From assembly GCA_914767715.1 (NCBI GenBank), contig OU612065.1, positions 558,001 to 622,000 on the forward strand: 64,000 bases of DNA. Reading direction: 5' to 3'. The notes beneath the pieces were generated by a model. The model was given only the letters and a program-made list of their open reading frames with translations. It did not search any database and had not been told where the DNA came from. Position numbers and translations under genes: made by a program. The stretch comes from Membranipora membranacea. Lineage: Eukaryota > Bryozoa > Gymnolaemata > Cheilostomatida > Membraniporidae. Each line of letters starts with the position of its first letter. Position 1 is the first letter of the stretch. Positions 1-12,676 of this stretch are shown here, in pieces.

Positions 1-3000
1 TGATAAATCTGCTATCAGATCAACAAACACCCTCATCATTGATCTGATGATACCGGCAAGTGACTGAACAAAAACCGTCTCTTTTTCGGTTCTAAGACTG
101 AGAAAGATAGACTGGTGAGAGTTAATTCTGAGACACATAAACTACCGAGACCAGACTACAGTGTGTAGGAGTTAGATATGGATATTTGACGGCTGGTTTG
201 ACGGCTGGAGACTGGAGTAATGGTGATGTTTATGTCTGAGTGAGATTTAATCACTGTGACTGAGAGAATCAGAGAATCGATAAACTATACAGATCTCTGT
301 AGCAGTTCTATTATGTAATAAACGCCGCAGTGCAGCCAAACAGTTTATCATGAAAACGAAAAGCCAGGCTAATGAGTATTGAATTTTTGAAAATGAATTC
401 CTCCAAATTAGCTGATAGCCCTGTAGGCTAGCTGAGCATGCCCAGTTAAGCCCATTTCCGATATTGTTAGGCATTGATCAGCTCCTCAACACAACATTAA
501 GACATGACTGGAAGTGCTAACTCTGTCATTCCTATGAACAGGAAAAGTAAATACACGCAGGCTACAGGGAGCTGCTGCCTAGAGCTAAATCTAAATTCAG
601 AGAGTATAAAGAGAGAGATTGAGGCCACAGGGAGTAAAGCATATATCACATAAGATTATTCCAACTGTCACAAATAAATTATTTGTGTTCAGTCTCTATC
701 TATCTACCCATATGGTGTCCTTTGTTTGTCACAACTCAATTATTCAGGATGTGATAATTAGAGCCGAGGCTGTAGATATAAGCTGGCTGTTCTGATGAGA
801 ATAAGTAAAGTCTAGTGATTACACCCAGCTGCTACAGCTGATCTAACATATACACAACATTCTACAGCAGATTCCAGATTAGTAATTATCTCAGAGAATA
901 GGGATGCAGAGAATGGAGAGCAATGTTTATTTGAGTCTGGTTAATCTATCAGGGTCCTGCTTCAGCTGGTCTGACGTCATCTTCTGTAGCGGACAAATGG
1001 GGCCATCATAATATTACTCCAGATAGGCTGGCAATGCCACATAACATAACTATTTTAATCATACTATGGGCCTAGGGGCTGAAGCCCTCTCGTGCGTGCG
1101 AAAAAGTGTTGGATATTAACCCCAAACCAATATAATGGTCATAGTTTTACCTCAACTCTCCGTACTGAACTTATACTGGTGATGTATAAGCATAATCATA
1201 TAGCAGTATCATGTGCACTGCAGGTACAACACACAAGGCCAATATAAAAGCTTAAACTGTTTGATTTGGTGATGGCGACCAGCCCTCTAACTCTCAATAA
1301 TACAATACAATATACAATCATCCTACCATAATAAAAATATCAAAATAAATCAGATAGTCTGCGCGAGATTCATTCTGGCCAGCCTCCTCCAAATATGTGA
1401 TTTGGGCCAAATAAATATTACTGAATTAAATAATTTGTTCAGCATCTGATTGCATTTTTACTGAAACGTGTCACCAAAGTATTTTAATTTAAGTTTCTCT
1501 GATCTTAGTGAAATAGCCGACAGTATCACAGAACAGCATGGGTACCAGACATTAAGTTGCCGATCTGTCCGAGCATAGCAACGCGAGACCAAGTTATCAT
1601 TATTATCAATAAGAAGATGTAAACCATAATATATATCGAGATGAAGCATTATCACAGCTTCAACAGATCAGCTCATCCGAGAATTATCTCATATCAACGG
1701 TATCCTTCCCCTGGCCTCATAAGTCTAAGCCACTCCTCTCATATCCAATCCTGTCGCCTCCTCATAAGACTGTCAGTGAGGGTAAATAGAACCAATTACT
1801 GCTCATCGAGACCGCTGACATCACACTGAGTGGCCTAACTAGCTCATAACATGAGTCATATATGAGTATATAAAACAATAATGTATGACAGTTATCTAAT
1901 GTTTAGTGTTTGAACGAATACTTAGAACTGACTTTCACCCCAGATTATTTCCTTATCAATACAAATTCAAACACTTATTAACACCATTCGCCCTGATCTT
2001 ACAGGCATCATTCTGTGTCCTCAATCTGTCAATCATGATATCAGAGAAAAAACACAAAGCAGGAACTATAGAAGAAAAACAACAAACAAACAAAAACAAT
2101 AAGCATATAGAGCCTGAGGACCTGTGAGAATGAGGGGAGATGGAGGGGGCGGGGTTAGTTAGTGAGCTGTAAGATGAGCTATGTTTAGTATGTTGTATGA
2201 TAAGAATGTAGAGTAAAGTTAAGCGGTTGTAACGGTCATCCCATCACATTATTTATTGTGCAAAACGAAGCCATGCCAGTGAAATTTTACACTCTTCACT
2301 GCAAGCCATGAATATCACTCAAAGTCAAAGTAAAACTTGACATTTTTCACTGTTTAGTGAATGCATACAACAAAATTAGCAAAATGTCATTATCATTTTG
2401 AGAACTTCAATCATTTTTTAGCAGTAATTTTGTGAAGCAATGCTTTGAAAGTAGCTCATTCATATAAAGCCAGATTGGACGCAGCTCTATACATCTTGCA
2501 AACTAGCTTCGATATCACATCTGCCCAACGGAAATTATAAAATCAGAACTCTAACACCCACATTCATTCAGACATCTGCATGACAATAGATATTATTTGG
2601 TTAGGATTGATAATTACACTGTTGTATGAGATAAGAGAGACCAACTATCTAATCCAACACCAATCCTAAATATATCAACAGTCTGCCGCCACAACTCAAC
2701 AATGATACAGAATTATATGATACAGAATTATATGATACAGAGTTATACTGTTTATGGTCACTAATAAAACAGATAACATGACACACAAACTGATCACACA
2801 TTCAAATATCCACCGAGTAACGAAACCTGAATCTCGGACGGCTCTCAGTGCCTCTGGTGTGCGATCTCTGGTGTGCGATATCAGCCAGGGGTGTTAGGAC
2901 ATGATTTAGCCTCGAGGCGTAATACTTACAGAACAATGATATCCCTGCTGTATATATCAAAGTGTCTAATTAAAGTATTTTGTACCAGTCATATTATATA

Positions 3001-4051
3001 CATCTCCATAAACCATATCATATAACGGTGACCCATATTATCAAAATACATACAAATATTAATGTACATACACCATGTATTACTGGTATATCGTGCATGT
3101 ACATTATATGTATTTTATACTGCATACATGTATGTGGAACGTGCTAATGTAATATCTTTGACCTGAGTATATTTTATAGTGTATTTTACTATCTATGATA
3201 TAGCTGTGTTTACCTGATCTGAACTTAAATTTTACATAAAGTGTAAAGAGGCTGATATTTTCACAGAGCACAGACAATCTACTAACAACGGTGACATTAT
3301 TCAAGCAACACTCATATATCAATAAAATATGACATTTTATCAACTTCGTGAGAACGGCAAACTCAATGTAGATATCCTAAGTTACTAACAAACTAGAACC
3401 AATGTGACACAAACTTCTACAGAACAAATAAACTAGTAGTACCCCTCTGCTCCGTTACTGGCTCCAGAAACTCAGTATTCTCATCGATTAATATTTGACT
3501 CATCAGCCTAAGCATGGCCAGGTGTAATTATTTTGATTTACTGAAGGAAAGACGACGGGAGCATGAAACAGCTTCTTTTAGAATAAATGTGTGAGGCAAT
3601 TTCTTCAGTAATAATAACAAATAGGTTTATCGTTTAATAGTGTTCCTTCCCACAATATATTATTGCTCCTCAGCAGTAAAATGTTTATTCTCTAATGGTT
3701 CCTATGGGGGTTACACCACAAAAGCACTACTTGTATGTTTATGCTAATAGTATTTTCTTGGTTCCCCAGAGTATTGAATATTTTAGCTGTATGAACTAAT
3801 CAGACTTGGTTGGTGGATGACTGGGTGCATTAAACTCATCCCTGCATATATAACATGATTATATGCGCTATGGCCATATCTATGAGCAGTGCATGTTTTA
3901 TGTCTTCCACTGAAAAGAAGTAGATTAAATGTACAACAGCAGCTCTGAGAATGAGAAGAGGCGACAGCTGGCTATACTTGATAATCAGAAATATAGACAG
4001 GCTAAACCAGAATAAAAGTTCAACACACTCGAGTAGTTACATTCAACTGCT
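1..4051. other. Gene-free stretch, nothing recognised
   Basis: I see no open reading frame of convincing length or composition and no recognisable protein motif on either strand. Only a short tandem repeat near 2.7 kb stands out. A minus-strand donor-like GTAAGT near 2936 could mark an exon of an unseen gene, but no coherent reading frame leads into it. The stretch may be intergenic or belong to an intron or UTR of a gene outside the window. Confidence 0.5.
2702..2746. repeat. 15-bp tandem repeat, three copies
   Basis: Three consecutive copies of a unit close to ATGATACAGAATTAT; the third copy has one substitution. No link to a gene is visible. Confidence 0.75.
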
Positions 4052-5374
4052 CTACGTTATATACAGCATCTCACTAAACGCCACATAATCCTTGATCCTC
4101 TTCAGAGTCGGAGAAGCCAACACCACTACCGATGTTAAAACAATGAAGCGCAATTATTCGGGTTTTCTGCATTCTCTAGCCACCTTATCAGTATAATCTA
4201 ATATCTCTAAGATCTCCCGTTATGGTTAGATTACGGTTATACCCAGAAGAAGCCCTGATATCTCGTCCTTCATGACCTTCTCCAGCAAATAAAGATGTGT
4301 GATAGAAACTACAAATGACTCACTTGTTTGATGGTGGCTGTGGCGTTGAGTAGACATGAGGCATTGCTTGAGATTTTATTAGATATGATGTGTTCGAGTT
4401 TGCTGATGGGATGTAGTGCGGCTAAAGGGCCGATCTTGAGTGACTCTGTACTCATATTGATATCGGCAGCGACAGATGAGATTACTGGTTTCTGTGAAGC
4501 TAAAGAAGACAGAGGAATTATCATAACTGCGCTGATTGTGAGCCGAGCCACCAGTGGTGAGCTTTATTCTATTGGCAAAATGACTACAAGAACAATAAGC
4601 AGCAATGACAAGCAGGGACAAATGAAACCTTGGAACACACCGACAAATTCTACTCCATCCAATCAGAGTTTTGCACCCAATGACCATTTTGATTGTGTTC
4701 ATAAGCTACAATGTAAATAAATTCAATTGAAATTTACATACCTATATTATTTAGTTGTGAAATATTAACTGCTCTTGTCTCCTTTCAGACTTCATATGTG
4801 GTTGAGCAAAAACATAAGAATTGATCTGTTGTTGAATAGAGCTTCAGTTTACTAAGATTGTGTCCTCTCGGTTCGTAAAGCACTCCAAGTTACTGCATCA
4901 CAAAAATCAGCACCGATATTACTCAGAAAGCATAGAGAACTTTTACAGTACAAATTATAAACAATCACTGTTCATAGAAATGTGTTCAACACTGTCAATA
5001 TTTCACTTACAGGATCAATGTGCCATCTGTGCGCATAGCTTAATTGACCAATAGGATTTCTCAGTTTGGCCAATAATCCAATTACATCAAGGTGCTCTTT
5101 TATTGGGTTGCCACTCGATGACAATTACAAATATTGAAAGTGTAAGAAATGCAAAATTGTCAAAATAGTAGAAAACACAATTCTCTCTCTAGCCAAACAT
5201 TATTAGGGCCATTGAGTGGTGCCTCAATTTAATCTCAAGTCGTGCCGTGATGAATAAATATTATTAAAGCAATAGCCTGTTGCACATCCCGTTAGAAACA
5301 CAGATCTGCTGTTCTAACAATTCCATATAAAACAAATCATAAAAAATTGTACTATGATTATAGATACTCACCAT
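4052..5374 (-). CDS. Possible small four-exon gene, product unknown
   Basis: Four minus-strand segments join in frame: 5374-5372 (an ATG directly followed by GTGAGT), 4491-4324, 4279-4243 and 4125-4052 (TAG stop). All junctions are GT..AG and phases agree (0, 0, 1). The introns are about 880, 44 and 117 nt. The predicted product is about 93 residues, apparently mostly helical. Its middle contains KIGPLAALHPISKLEHII and its end is KRIKDYVAFSEMLYIT. I do not recognise the family. The first exon may hold further upstream 5' UTR. The weak point is the first junction, where the start codon abuts the donor; another upstream exon is possible. A competing 130-codon frame on the other strand at 4328-4720 lacks comparable splice logic. 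Transcript data would settle the model. Confidence 0.35.
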
Positions 5375-6518
5375 GTAAGAACTTCAATGCGACACACCAA
5401 ACAGTGAAGTAGGAGCAAGGTTAACAACTAACAACCAGTTACCCAGGAATGAGGCAAAGTTAGTAGAGCTAAGTCTACTGTAATAACTGAACCAACAACA
5501 GAGCAAGCAGTGTATCAAATAGATAGCAATGTGTCATACAAGGACAATTAGCCTTTAGACAACATCATGTTAGATAGGGTGCCATTTATACGTGCCGCAG
5601 AGCTATCAAATCAATAAAATATATATCTCTTTCAGGCAAGCTCTTATCTTTATAGTATTTGTGTATTCCTTATCTTTTACATGCAGACAAAATTTAACAA
5701 TTATGTATCCTCTAGTTTAGTGGGCCCATGATAATAACATTTTGATTGGATTAATATGTATTTGTTGAGTAGTTGACATGGTTTCGCCTCAACCCTCATC
5801 AGGATGTTGGGTTGGGAATTGTTTGCTCTAATTGTTGCAAGAAACGACAAATCTCAACACCAAAATATAGGCGCGGATTACTGATCAGCAATAAGCATAA
5901 TGAACACGAGAACGACTAAATAAAAACTGAGAGACAGTGATAGTAGTATAATATATTGTTGTTTATATAATTCAAAGGTGTATTCATCCTGCTGTTATGT
6001 TGATTAGATGTGGTATAATGGAATTCTAGTTTTTTGCCCATTGTGGCATCATGTCTGTTTTCCTAATCATTGCTTTATGAATCGAAGTCATCTTTGTATC
6101 CTGTAGCTAGAACAAAATAAATCAGTCAGCTTGTAAACGCCAATCGATCATAACCTGATCTAAATTACAACATATATAACTGTGAGATTGAAAGGTAGTA
6201 TAATGAAAGGAGAGGATATATTTTACAACTTAAATTTCTTTCTGTTACAACTTATTTCTGTCCTAGAGTCTAATTTTCACACCAACCACTAAGAAGTTGG
6301 CATTCGCTAGGCCATGGGAAGCTAAATCACAAGAAAAACTGCTATATACAGGGATAACCAAAGGATGAGATGTAATATATGTATTTACATCAGAATGACA
6401 TTGTTTGTTTGTTTTGAGGGATTGGTCATTAAATCTTAGTATTCAAATCTTATGCTTTGTTCCCAGGCCGACCTACATAGCACAGGTTTATAAAAAAAAA
6501 ACATGGGTAGAGTAGGAA
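5375..6518. other. Intergenic stretch downstream of SMARCE1
   Basis: AT-rich sequence without a recognisable coding region. It should contain the 3' UTR of SMARCE1, whose stop codon is at 6519-6521 on the minus strand, and possibly the promoter of the small candidate gene at 4.05-5.37 kb. Confidence 0.45.
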
Positions 6519-9500
6519 TCATCCATCTGTCTGCATCGGCTCATCTGCTGTTTTCTCCTCGGCTGGCTTCTCTCCGTCCGTTGACTTCTCAGTACCAGTC
6601 AGCGCTGACTGTGGCTCAGTGATTGGCTCAGTGATCGGCTCTGTGATTGGCTCCTTCAGTACAGGAGCGTCTCCGGCAGCAGGCTCACTATGAGCAGGTA
6701 CAGAGACAGCAGGCTCACTATGAGCAGGTACAGAGACAGCAGCAGCAGCAGCTTCTGTAAACATATAAGTATAAAACTAACATGTCCAGTACCAGTACCA
6801 GTACCAGTACCAGTACCAGTACCAGTACCAGTACCAGTACCAGTACCAGTACCAGTACCAGTACCAGTACCAGTACCAGTACTAGTACCAGCAACTCTGG
6901 GTCAAAGTGGAACACCTTCACATCCACCATTTCTACTCAGTTGAAATTCACTTACAGCAGATATTGAGGTACTAGGCATTAAACTATTCAGGTTTCAGCA
7001 TTATTTCTTTCTACAGTTTATTTTTAAAACCACTTACCTGTGTTACCTGTGTTCTTGGTTAATGATTCCTCAGTCATTCCCTGCTGAGATACACCACATA
7101 TATCAGCTGCTGAGTCCTGAAGTATATAAATATAACATGTTAATAAAGTATTGTGAGAAAGAGCTATGTCAGCCCGCTAAACACGGAGTTATCCACTCTC
7201 GGAACATTTCCTGCAATGAGCAGACAACTTCAACATGCAGTAACAAAGATATATCTCACGGATAGCTACCAGAACGTAAAACAGGGCGCATCAATGTGCA
7301 TCAGCAACACGATGAACAATGAACTAAATACAAGCAATAAACAAACAGATGTCATGAGATCAGTATCTGAGTGGTAATAGGGAATTAGAGACAGTACCTG
7401 AGTAGTTGGATTATCAACTGCAGACGGTACAGGGTGTTCAGTTAGATGAGAGTCTGTGCCAGGTGCTGGTTGAGATGTAGGAGGTTCACTATGCTCCATT
7501 GCTGGTACCTGACTAGGTAATTGTGGCGCTGAGACTTCTGACTGGGCGGCTCGAGGGCCTTCGACCATAGGAGTGACATCCATTGGGAGTGTGGCAGGAG
7601 GGGTTTCTACATGAGGGGCTAAAGCTGGAGGTGTTTCGGCTTGAGGAGCTTCGGTGGGAGGGGCCTCAGTTGGAAGGGCCACAGCTGGAGAGTCTTGTGC
7701 TGGGGGAGTCACAACAGGAGTGGCTTCCATCGGAGGAGCTATAACAGGAGTGGCTTCCGCCAATGAACCTACAGGAGGAGCTTCTTCTGCAGGAGGTGCC
7801 TCTGCTAGATGGTCTTGAGGAGCTTGATCGAGAGGAGCTGCAGCTTGCGGTGCTACAGGAGGCGGGGCGTCTGCTGTGGGAACTGTAGGTGTAGGGGCTG
7901 CGGATGTAGGAACTGCAGCTGGAGGGGGTGTAGGTCTGTCATACGCAGCATCACTAGAATTCTCAAGATCTGTATCTTCTGACATAACAGAATCATCTCT
8001 CTCCTTTGTAACACAACATATGCATGTGAGGCATTTAGGAAGTACCCAGAAGTTTATATTTATATATCCACAATACCCTCCCTTTAAAACTTACATAAAC
8101 AAAGTAAAATCTACAAATTTTCTAAACGAAGGCCAAAGGTTGCTAAAACTATGGTTTGCTTTACATTTGATGAGGGTACTCTGATCTTTGGGCTTAATAT
8201 GTAAAGGAGAATTACAGGCGACGATCACTGTGCACATACCATTCTGTCAGGTGTCCGGGAGCCAATGGTTGGCTGTGTGTTGAGATTTGAGAGTTGTGAA
8301 TCTGAGCTTGTCTGTGAGTGAAGGTTAGGCTGTGAGTCATTACTTGGTAGTGATTCAGCTGCTTGTACTGGTGGTAGTGCTGCCGCTGCCTGTTGAGGTG
8401 CTGGTTGTACAGCTGGTTGGGTAGCCTGCTGTGCTGCTTGCTGTATAAGCTGCTCGTTGATGGCGGCTTGTTGCTCTTTTATATGCTGTTGTACTTTAGC
8501 CTGAGCGGCCAGTGCTCTCTCCTGCTCTATTTTTTGTTGTTCCATCATTTTCTCATATTTCACCCGAAGCTCAGCTTTGTGTTTTCTCACCATTAAATCA
8601 AACTTAGGTGAAGTCATCACAGGTTTATTCTCACACTCCTGGTTCAAATATAATAATGAGACAATACAGCAGCTGTCACTGGGGAGAGCCATAACATGCT
8701 GTTATCTAATTAAGGCATAATAAAAAGACAAACGTCAGGTATGCAGATATCCAATCCAAATCTTAACATAAAAATCCCCCCAGTGAGTTGACTACCTATC
8801 TGCGTACCATTGAAGGTTATTGTTGCGAGTGGTGGACTCATTAAGATAAAACTCCATGTACTATGTATACCCACCACTTTGAGTTTCTTCGCAAACTCAT
8901 CACTGCTATCGAGGAATTTCTTCTTCTTTTCATCAAACTTTTTGGTGATATCTCCTAATTCTCTCTCTAGCTTTTGCTGCAAGATCAAATTGACCGAATT
9001 ATTGCGTGATAAAAGGAAATAAAGTTTGAGATTAGAGTCAGGTATGATTGAGAAGCTGTAGGCTGCCGCCGACATTAGAGACTGGCACCACCAGGCTTCA
9101 GCAACAACTATATATCATAACCATCCAGTCACAATGAAAACAGAGTATTGTAGAGACAATTGCCTCTTATAATAATATACTACCTGATGCTCCATAAGAG
9201 AGGTGACTTGTTTTTTTAGAATGTTCATTCTCTGTTCTGTAACTACAGATCTACCGTCAGGTACCATAGTATCAGAAAATATCTCATTAATAAGTACATG
9301 ATTCCTGTGATATCGAGCTGCTGATACGTGTCTCTCTGATAGACTACTATCTACCTCATTATCATAGTCTGACGGCTGTATGGATACTCTGTGCTCATTA
9401 CTCGCTACCTATTTATAATATACACAAAATAAGCAATAGACATTTTTCTGAGCTCTTATTTATGCCTCAATTCGGAGTTGTCCTCTTTACAATTAGTGAT

Positions 9501-12069
9501 AGAATAGACAGTTTTCTGAGCTCTGATTTATGCCTCAATTCGAAGTTGTCCTCTCTCCAGTTTGGTACTTTTAACACACGCTGCATAGGAATAACCTGCT
9601 GAAAGAGGGTTATATTGAAAACCGCTAATGTTAGGATAAAAATGATTTTTGATTCAGAGTCTGCACCATTGAAAACCCTGTGAGACAGGGTTTCCAAATC
9701 ATTGGAGGCTTGAATGTTGATAAATCTTATTTTTAGTGACGAAACTCATGAAAGATTCTGCAAAACAGGCGGAAAATGCTATAATTGACTATTCAAATAC
9801 TAAAATTATTTCCCAAACTATGTCCATATGAGTTTTCAATGTTGCAGATTCTGAATCAAAAATAATTTTTATCCTCTTATAAGCGGTTTTCAAGATAACC
9901 CTCTTTTCAGCACGTTTTTCCTATGCGGCGTGGGTTAAAAGTACCAAACTGGAGAAAGGACGCCTCAAAATTGAGGCCTAAATCAGAGCTCAGAAAACTG
10001 TCTATCATTCTCTGTACCTACTGTGTACTTACAATCATAGGAGTGTAGGTCAGGGTGCAGTTACAGTACAATCATAAAAAAGCCACTTATTTTTCATGTT
10101 ATTGCTCGTTTGCTACAACCTTCAACCAAATACCAGCTCAGGTGAGAGTGCATTTTATGTAGGAGATTTGGTCTGTCCTGTGTGTCAATTACGACCTAAG
10201 TTTTTTCTTCTTTTGCCTAGAGATTATATCATTGTTATGGCACATGGTTGCATGTCCAGCAATTTTGGCTGAAAGAGTTTATGGGGAAGGTCTTCATTGC
10301 TGGTTTTTATCAGTTGATTCCTGCTCTGAACTTATTAATTTATTGTTTCTATGACAGAAAATATATGAATATCAGAATGACAAGCGAATATCAAGATAGG
10401 GAGGGGAGAGGTGCGGGCTCTATCAATGAGGAGAGCAAGAAGGAGAGGAGAGGTTGTGACTTACTGATTTTGACCGACGCTCTTCTTCTTCTGCCTGATT
10501 TTCAGCCCTTTGTTTTTCTCTGAGATAATTCTGATAGGCTGGTGAATTGTGAAACAGTTTCATATTTTCCTGATACTGAACCTGTGAATGATGAAAATGA
10601 TGAGAATCTCCTCCAATCTCACAGAATCTCACAGGTTTATCGGCAGAGTTACATGACAGTCTGCTGCATATTGAATAGGGTAGGATATTTGTCCTATACA
10701 AACTTAACTGTTTACATGTTCTTTTATTATTCACATATCAGTTCGTTCAGCGGATGTTACCTCATCGATGCTGTGACCACTATCAATGGATTGATTATAA
10801 CACTTGATTATAACACTGCCCAGCACACTACACACACCTAGCAGTAAATCAGCCACACTGTCAGTGGGTTATCTTACCTTATCCGCCTCGTATGCCTCAT
10901 TATATTCTTTCTTTTCAGCATCTGGTAAATCTCTCCAGGACTGACCGATAATCTTGCCAATCTCCCAGAGCTTGAGCTCGACGTTTTTAGCTTTCACGCT
11001 GTCCCAAACCTTTCTACTGTACCTCATATAAGGCATCAGAGGCTTCTCAGGCTGCTTAGGAGGCTTTGGTACCGCCTGCTGTATCATAAATATAAAAGTA
11101 CAATACAATACAGTACAGTACAATAGCATAACCTTGTGCAATACAACCATGTATTAATATATGACATTTGGTGGGTAGATTAAAGGGTCTACTTAATACG
11201 CCATATTATATACATTTCATTTTCAGCCAACCACTCATCATTCTCTTCTAGAGGTAGAGGGGTAGAGAGGGTGGACCAGGTCTACCAACTCTCTCTATCA
11301 GACAATGTTACACAAGTGGTCTAAAAGAATATTTGAAATCTTAATGTTTGTGTTTGAATGCGGCTCATTTGCTAGGAGCCAACTCGCTGCTGCTGTTATC
11401 ATAATTTGTAACCTGATTTAAATACGAGTTGACTTACCTTGCTAATTTTACCTGGTGTATAGTTCTGATGCTGTGAACCTCCACCCTGGAACGGTGTCTA
11501 CACAAGTATACAAAAAAGTGATTATAGACATATCAAATAACCGCAAAGAAATTGTACTATGGAAAAGTAGGCTTAGCATGAAACCAGGGGCTCGGACCCG
11601 TGTTAAACAGTTTCAGCTGTTTGAGTGTAGTGTGTGATATGAGGAGTAAGTTATTAGAAGTAATTATGTAATAGCTCGACTCACCGGAGAACTACTGGGA
11701 GCACCACCAGCTACTTGTCTCATTCTGTCTAAAAACCAGACAGACAGACATAATATAGATCATGTGTCACAGTGATGTCATCACAGATATAGACAATATA
11801 CAGCAAAATAACTAAAAACATCACTTCTCAGCGATCAAATCTCAAATAATAAACTGTGACAACATATGAGCGGAATCTTTTTTTTCAGAAATTTAAAAAT
11901 GAAATTTGAGGAGAGCACCAACAATTTATATCCAACCATCATAGATTATGTAGATTGTGTAACAGTTATTCATGTATCACTATCCCTATTCACTGTATAG
12001 TTTACTGTGTTTACCTCTGAATGGTGGAGTACCAGAAGCTCCCCTAACACCAGCACCAGACTGCATCAT
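6519..12069 (-). CDS. SMARCE1: SMARCE1 (BAF57), HMG-box subunit of BAF remodeler
   Basis: Nuclear DNA-binding subunit of the animal SWI/SNF (BAF) chromatin-remodelling complex. Eleven exons join in phase: 12069-12015, 11728-11685, 11497-11438, 11078-10878, 10581-10465, 9408-9184, 8976-about 8875, 8638-8240, 8003-7398, 7116-7047 (or 7038), 6754-6519. Exon 4 encodes the HMG box ([18 protein letters not shown], then [17 protein letters not shown]), exon 5 the conserved NSPAYQNYL stretch, and exon 6 the [10 protein letters not shown] and VPDGRSVV block that enters a coiled coil (exons 6-8). Exons 8-11 add a Gln/Ala-rich, then Pro/Ala/Glu-rich tail. That makes about 704 residues against roughly 411 in human, so the N-terminal core is conserved and the tail expanded. 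The ATG at 12069 opens the first in-phase exon; a second ATG follows at once. The donor of exon 7 is ambiguous among sites a few bases apart. Confidence 0.93.
6785..6888. repeat. Hexanucleotide microsatellite CCAGTA
   Basis: About 17 nearly perfect copies of CCAGTA in the last intron of SMARCE1. The Val-Pro, Ser-Thr and Leu-Val polymers that can be read through it in different frames are artefacts of the repeat. Confidence 0.95.
9438..9492. repeat. Partial terminus of the foldback element
   Basis: A roughly 55-bp imperfect copy of the element's terminus (TTTTCTGAGCTC, then GCCTCAATTCGGAGTTG) lies just outside the full copy at 9504-10005. This suggests a nested or tandem insertion, or a remnant of an older copy. 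Confidence 0.6.
9504..10005. mobile_element. Foldback MITE-like element, copy A
   Basis: About 502 bp with long imperfect terminal inverted repeats. It begins ATAGACAGTTTTCTGAGCTC and ends with the complement of that string. The arms extend roughly 190 bp inward and contain no coding capacity. TA dinucleotides sit at both ends, consistent with a TA target duplication as in Tc1/mariner-type elements, though TA is also part of the shared terminus. It lies in SMARCE1 intron 5, between exons 10581-10465 and 9408-9184. A second copy in inverted orientation lies at 12163-12676. Confidence 0.8.
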
Positions 12070-12162
12070 ACTGTCTACAGTAGTTACAGACAGGCTACGA
12101 TATATCTATCTCTATCTGTAAATATCCAAATAGACATTCAATATGTTGATTGATTGATTTGT

Positions 12163-12676
12163 ATAGACAGTTTTCTGAGCTCTGATTTAGGCCTCAATTC
12201 AGAGTTGTCCTCTCTCCAGTTTGGTACTTTTAACCCACGCCGCATAAGAAAAACATGCTGAGAAGAGGGTTATCTTGATAACCGCTTGTATTAGGATAAA
12301 AGTTATTTTTGCTTCAGAATCTGCAGCATTGAAAACTCATATGGACATAGTTTGGGAAATAATTTTAATATTTGGATAGTCAATTATAGCGTTTTCTGCC
12401 TGTTTTGCGGACAATTTGGCAGAATTTTTCATGAGTTTCGTCACTAAAATTAAGATTTATCAACATTCAAGCCTCCAATGATTTGGAAACCCTGTCTCAC
12501 AGGGTTTTCAATGGTGCAGACTCTGAATCAAAAATCATTTTTATCCTAGCATAAGCGGTTTTCAAGATAACCCTCTTTCAGCAGGTTTTTCCTATGCAGC
12601 GTGTGTTAAAAGTACCAAACTGGAGAGAGGACAACTTCGAATTGAGGCATAAATCAGAGCTCAGAAAACTGTCTAT
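12163..12676. mobile_element. Foldback MITE-like element, copy B
   Basis: About 514 bp, the reverse orientation of copy A, with matching ends and matching internal asymmetry. Arms are about 12163-12350 and 12488-12676. It lies about 95 bp upstream of the SMARCE1 start codon, so it probably overlaps the promoter or 5' UTR. Similarity with copy A continues for about a dozen bases beyond one terminus (around GTGATAGAA), so the true element end may lie slightly further out. Confidence 0.8.

Noticed and set aside
4328-4720. 130-codon plus-strand frame
   Set aside because: It lies antisense to spliceable minus-strand segments, has no recognisable domain and no supporting neighbours; more likely a shadow.
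6690-6967. Val-Pro, Ser-Thr and Leu-Val repeat frames on both strands
   Set aside because: They are readings of the CCAGTA microsatellite in an intron.
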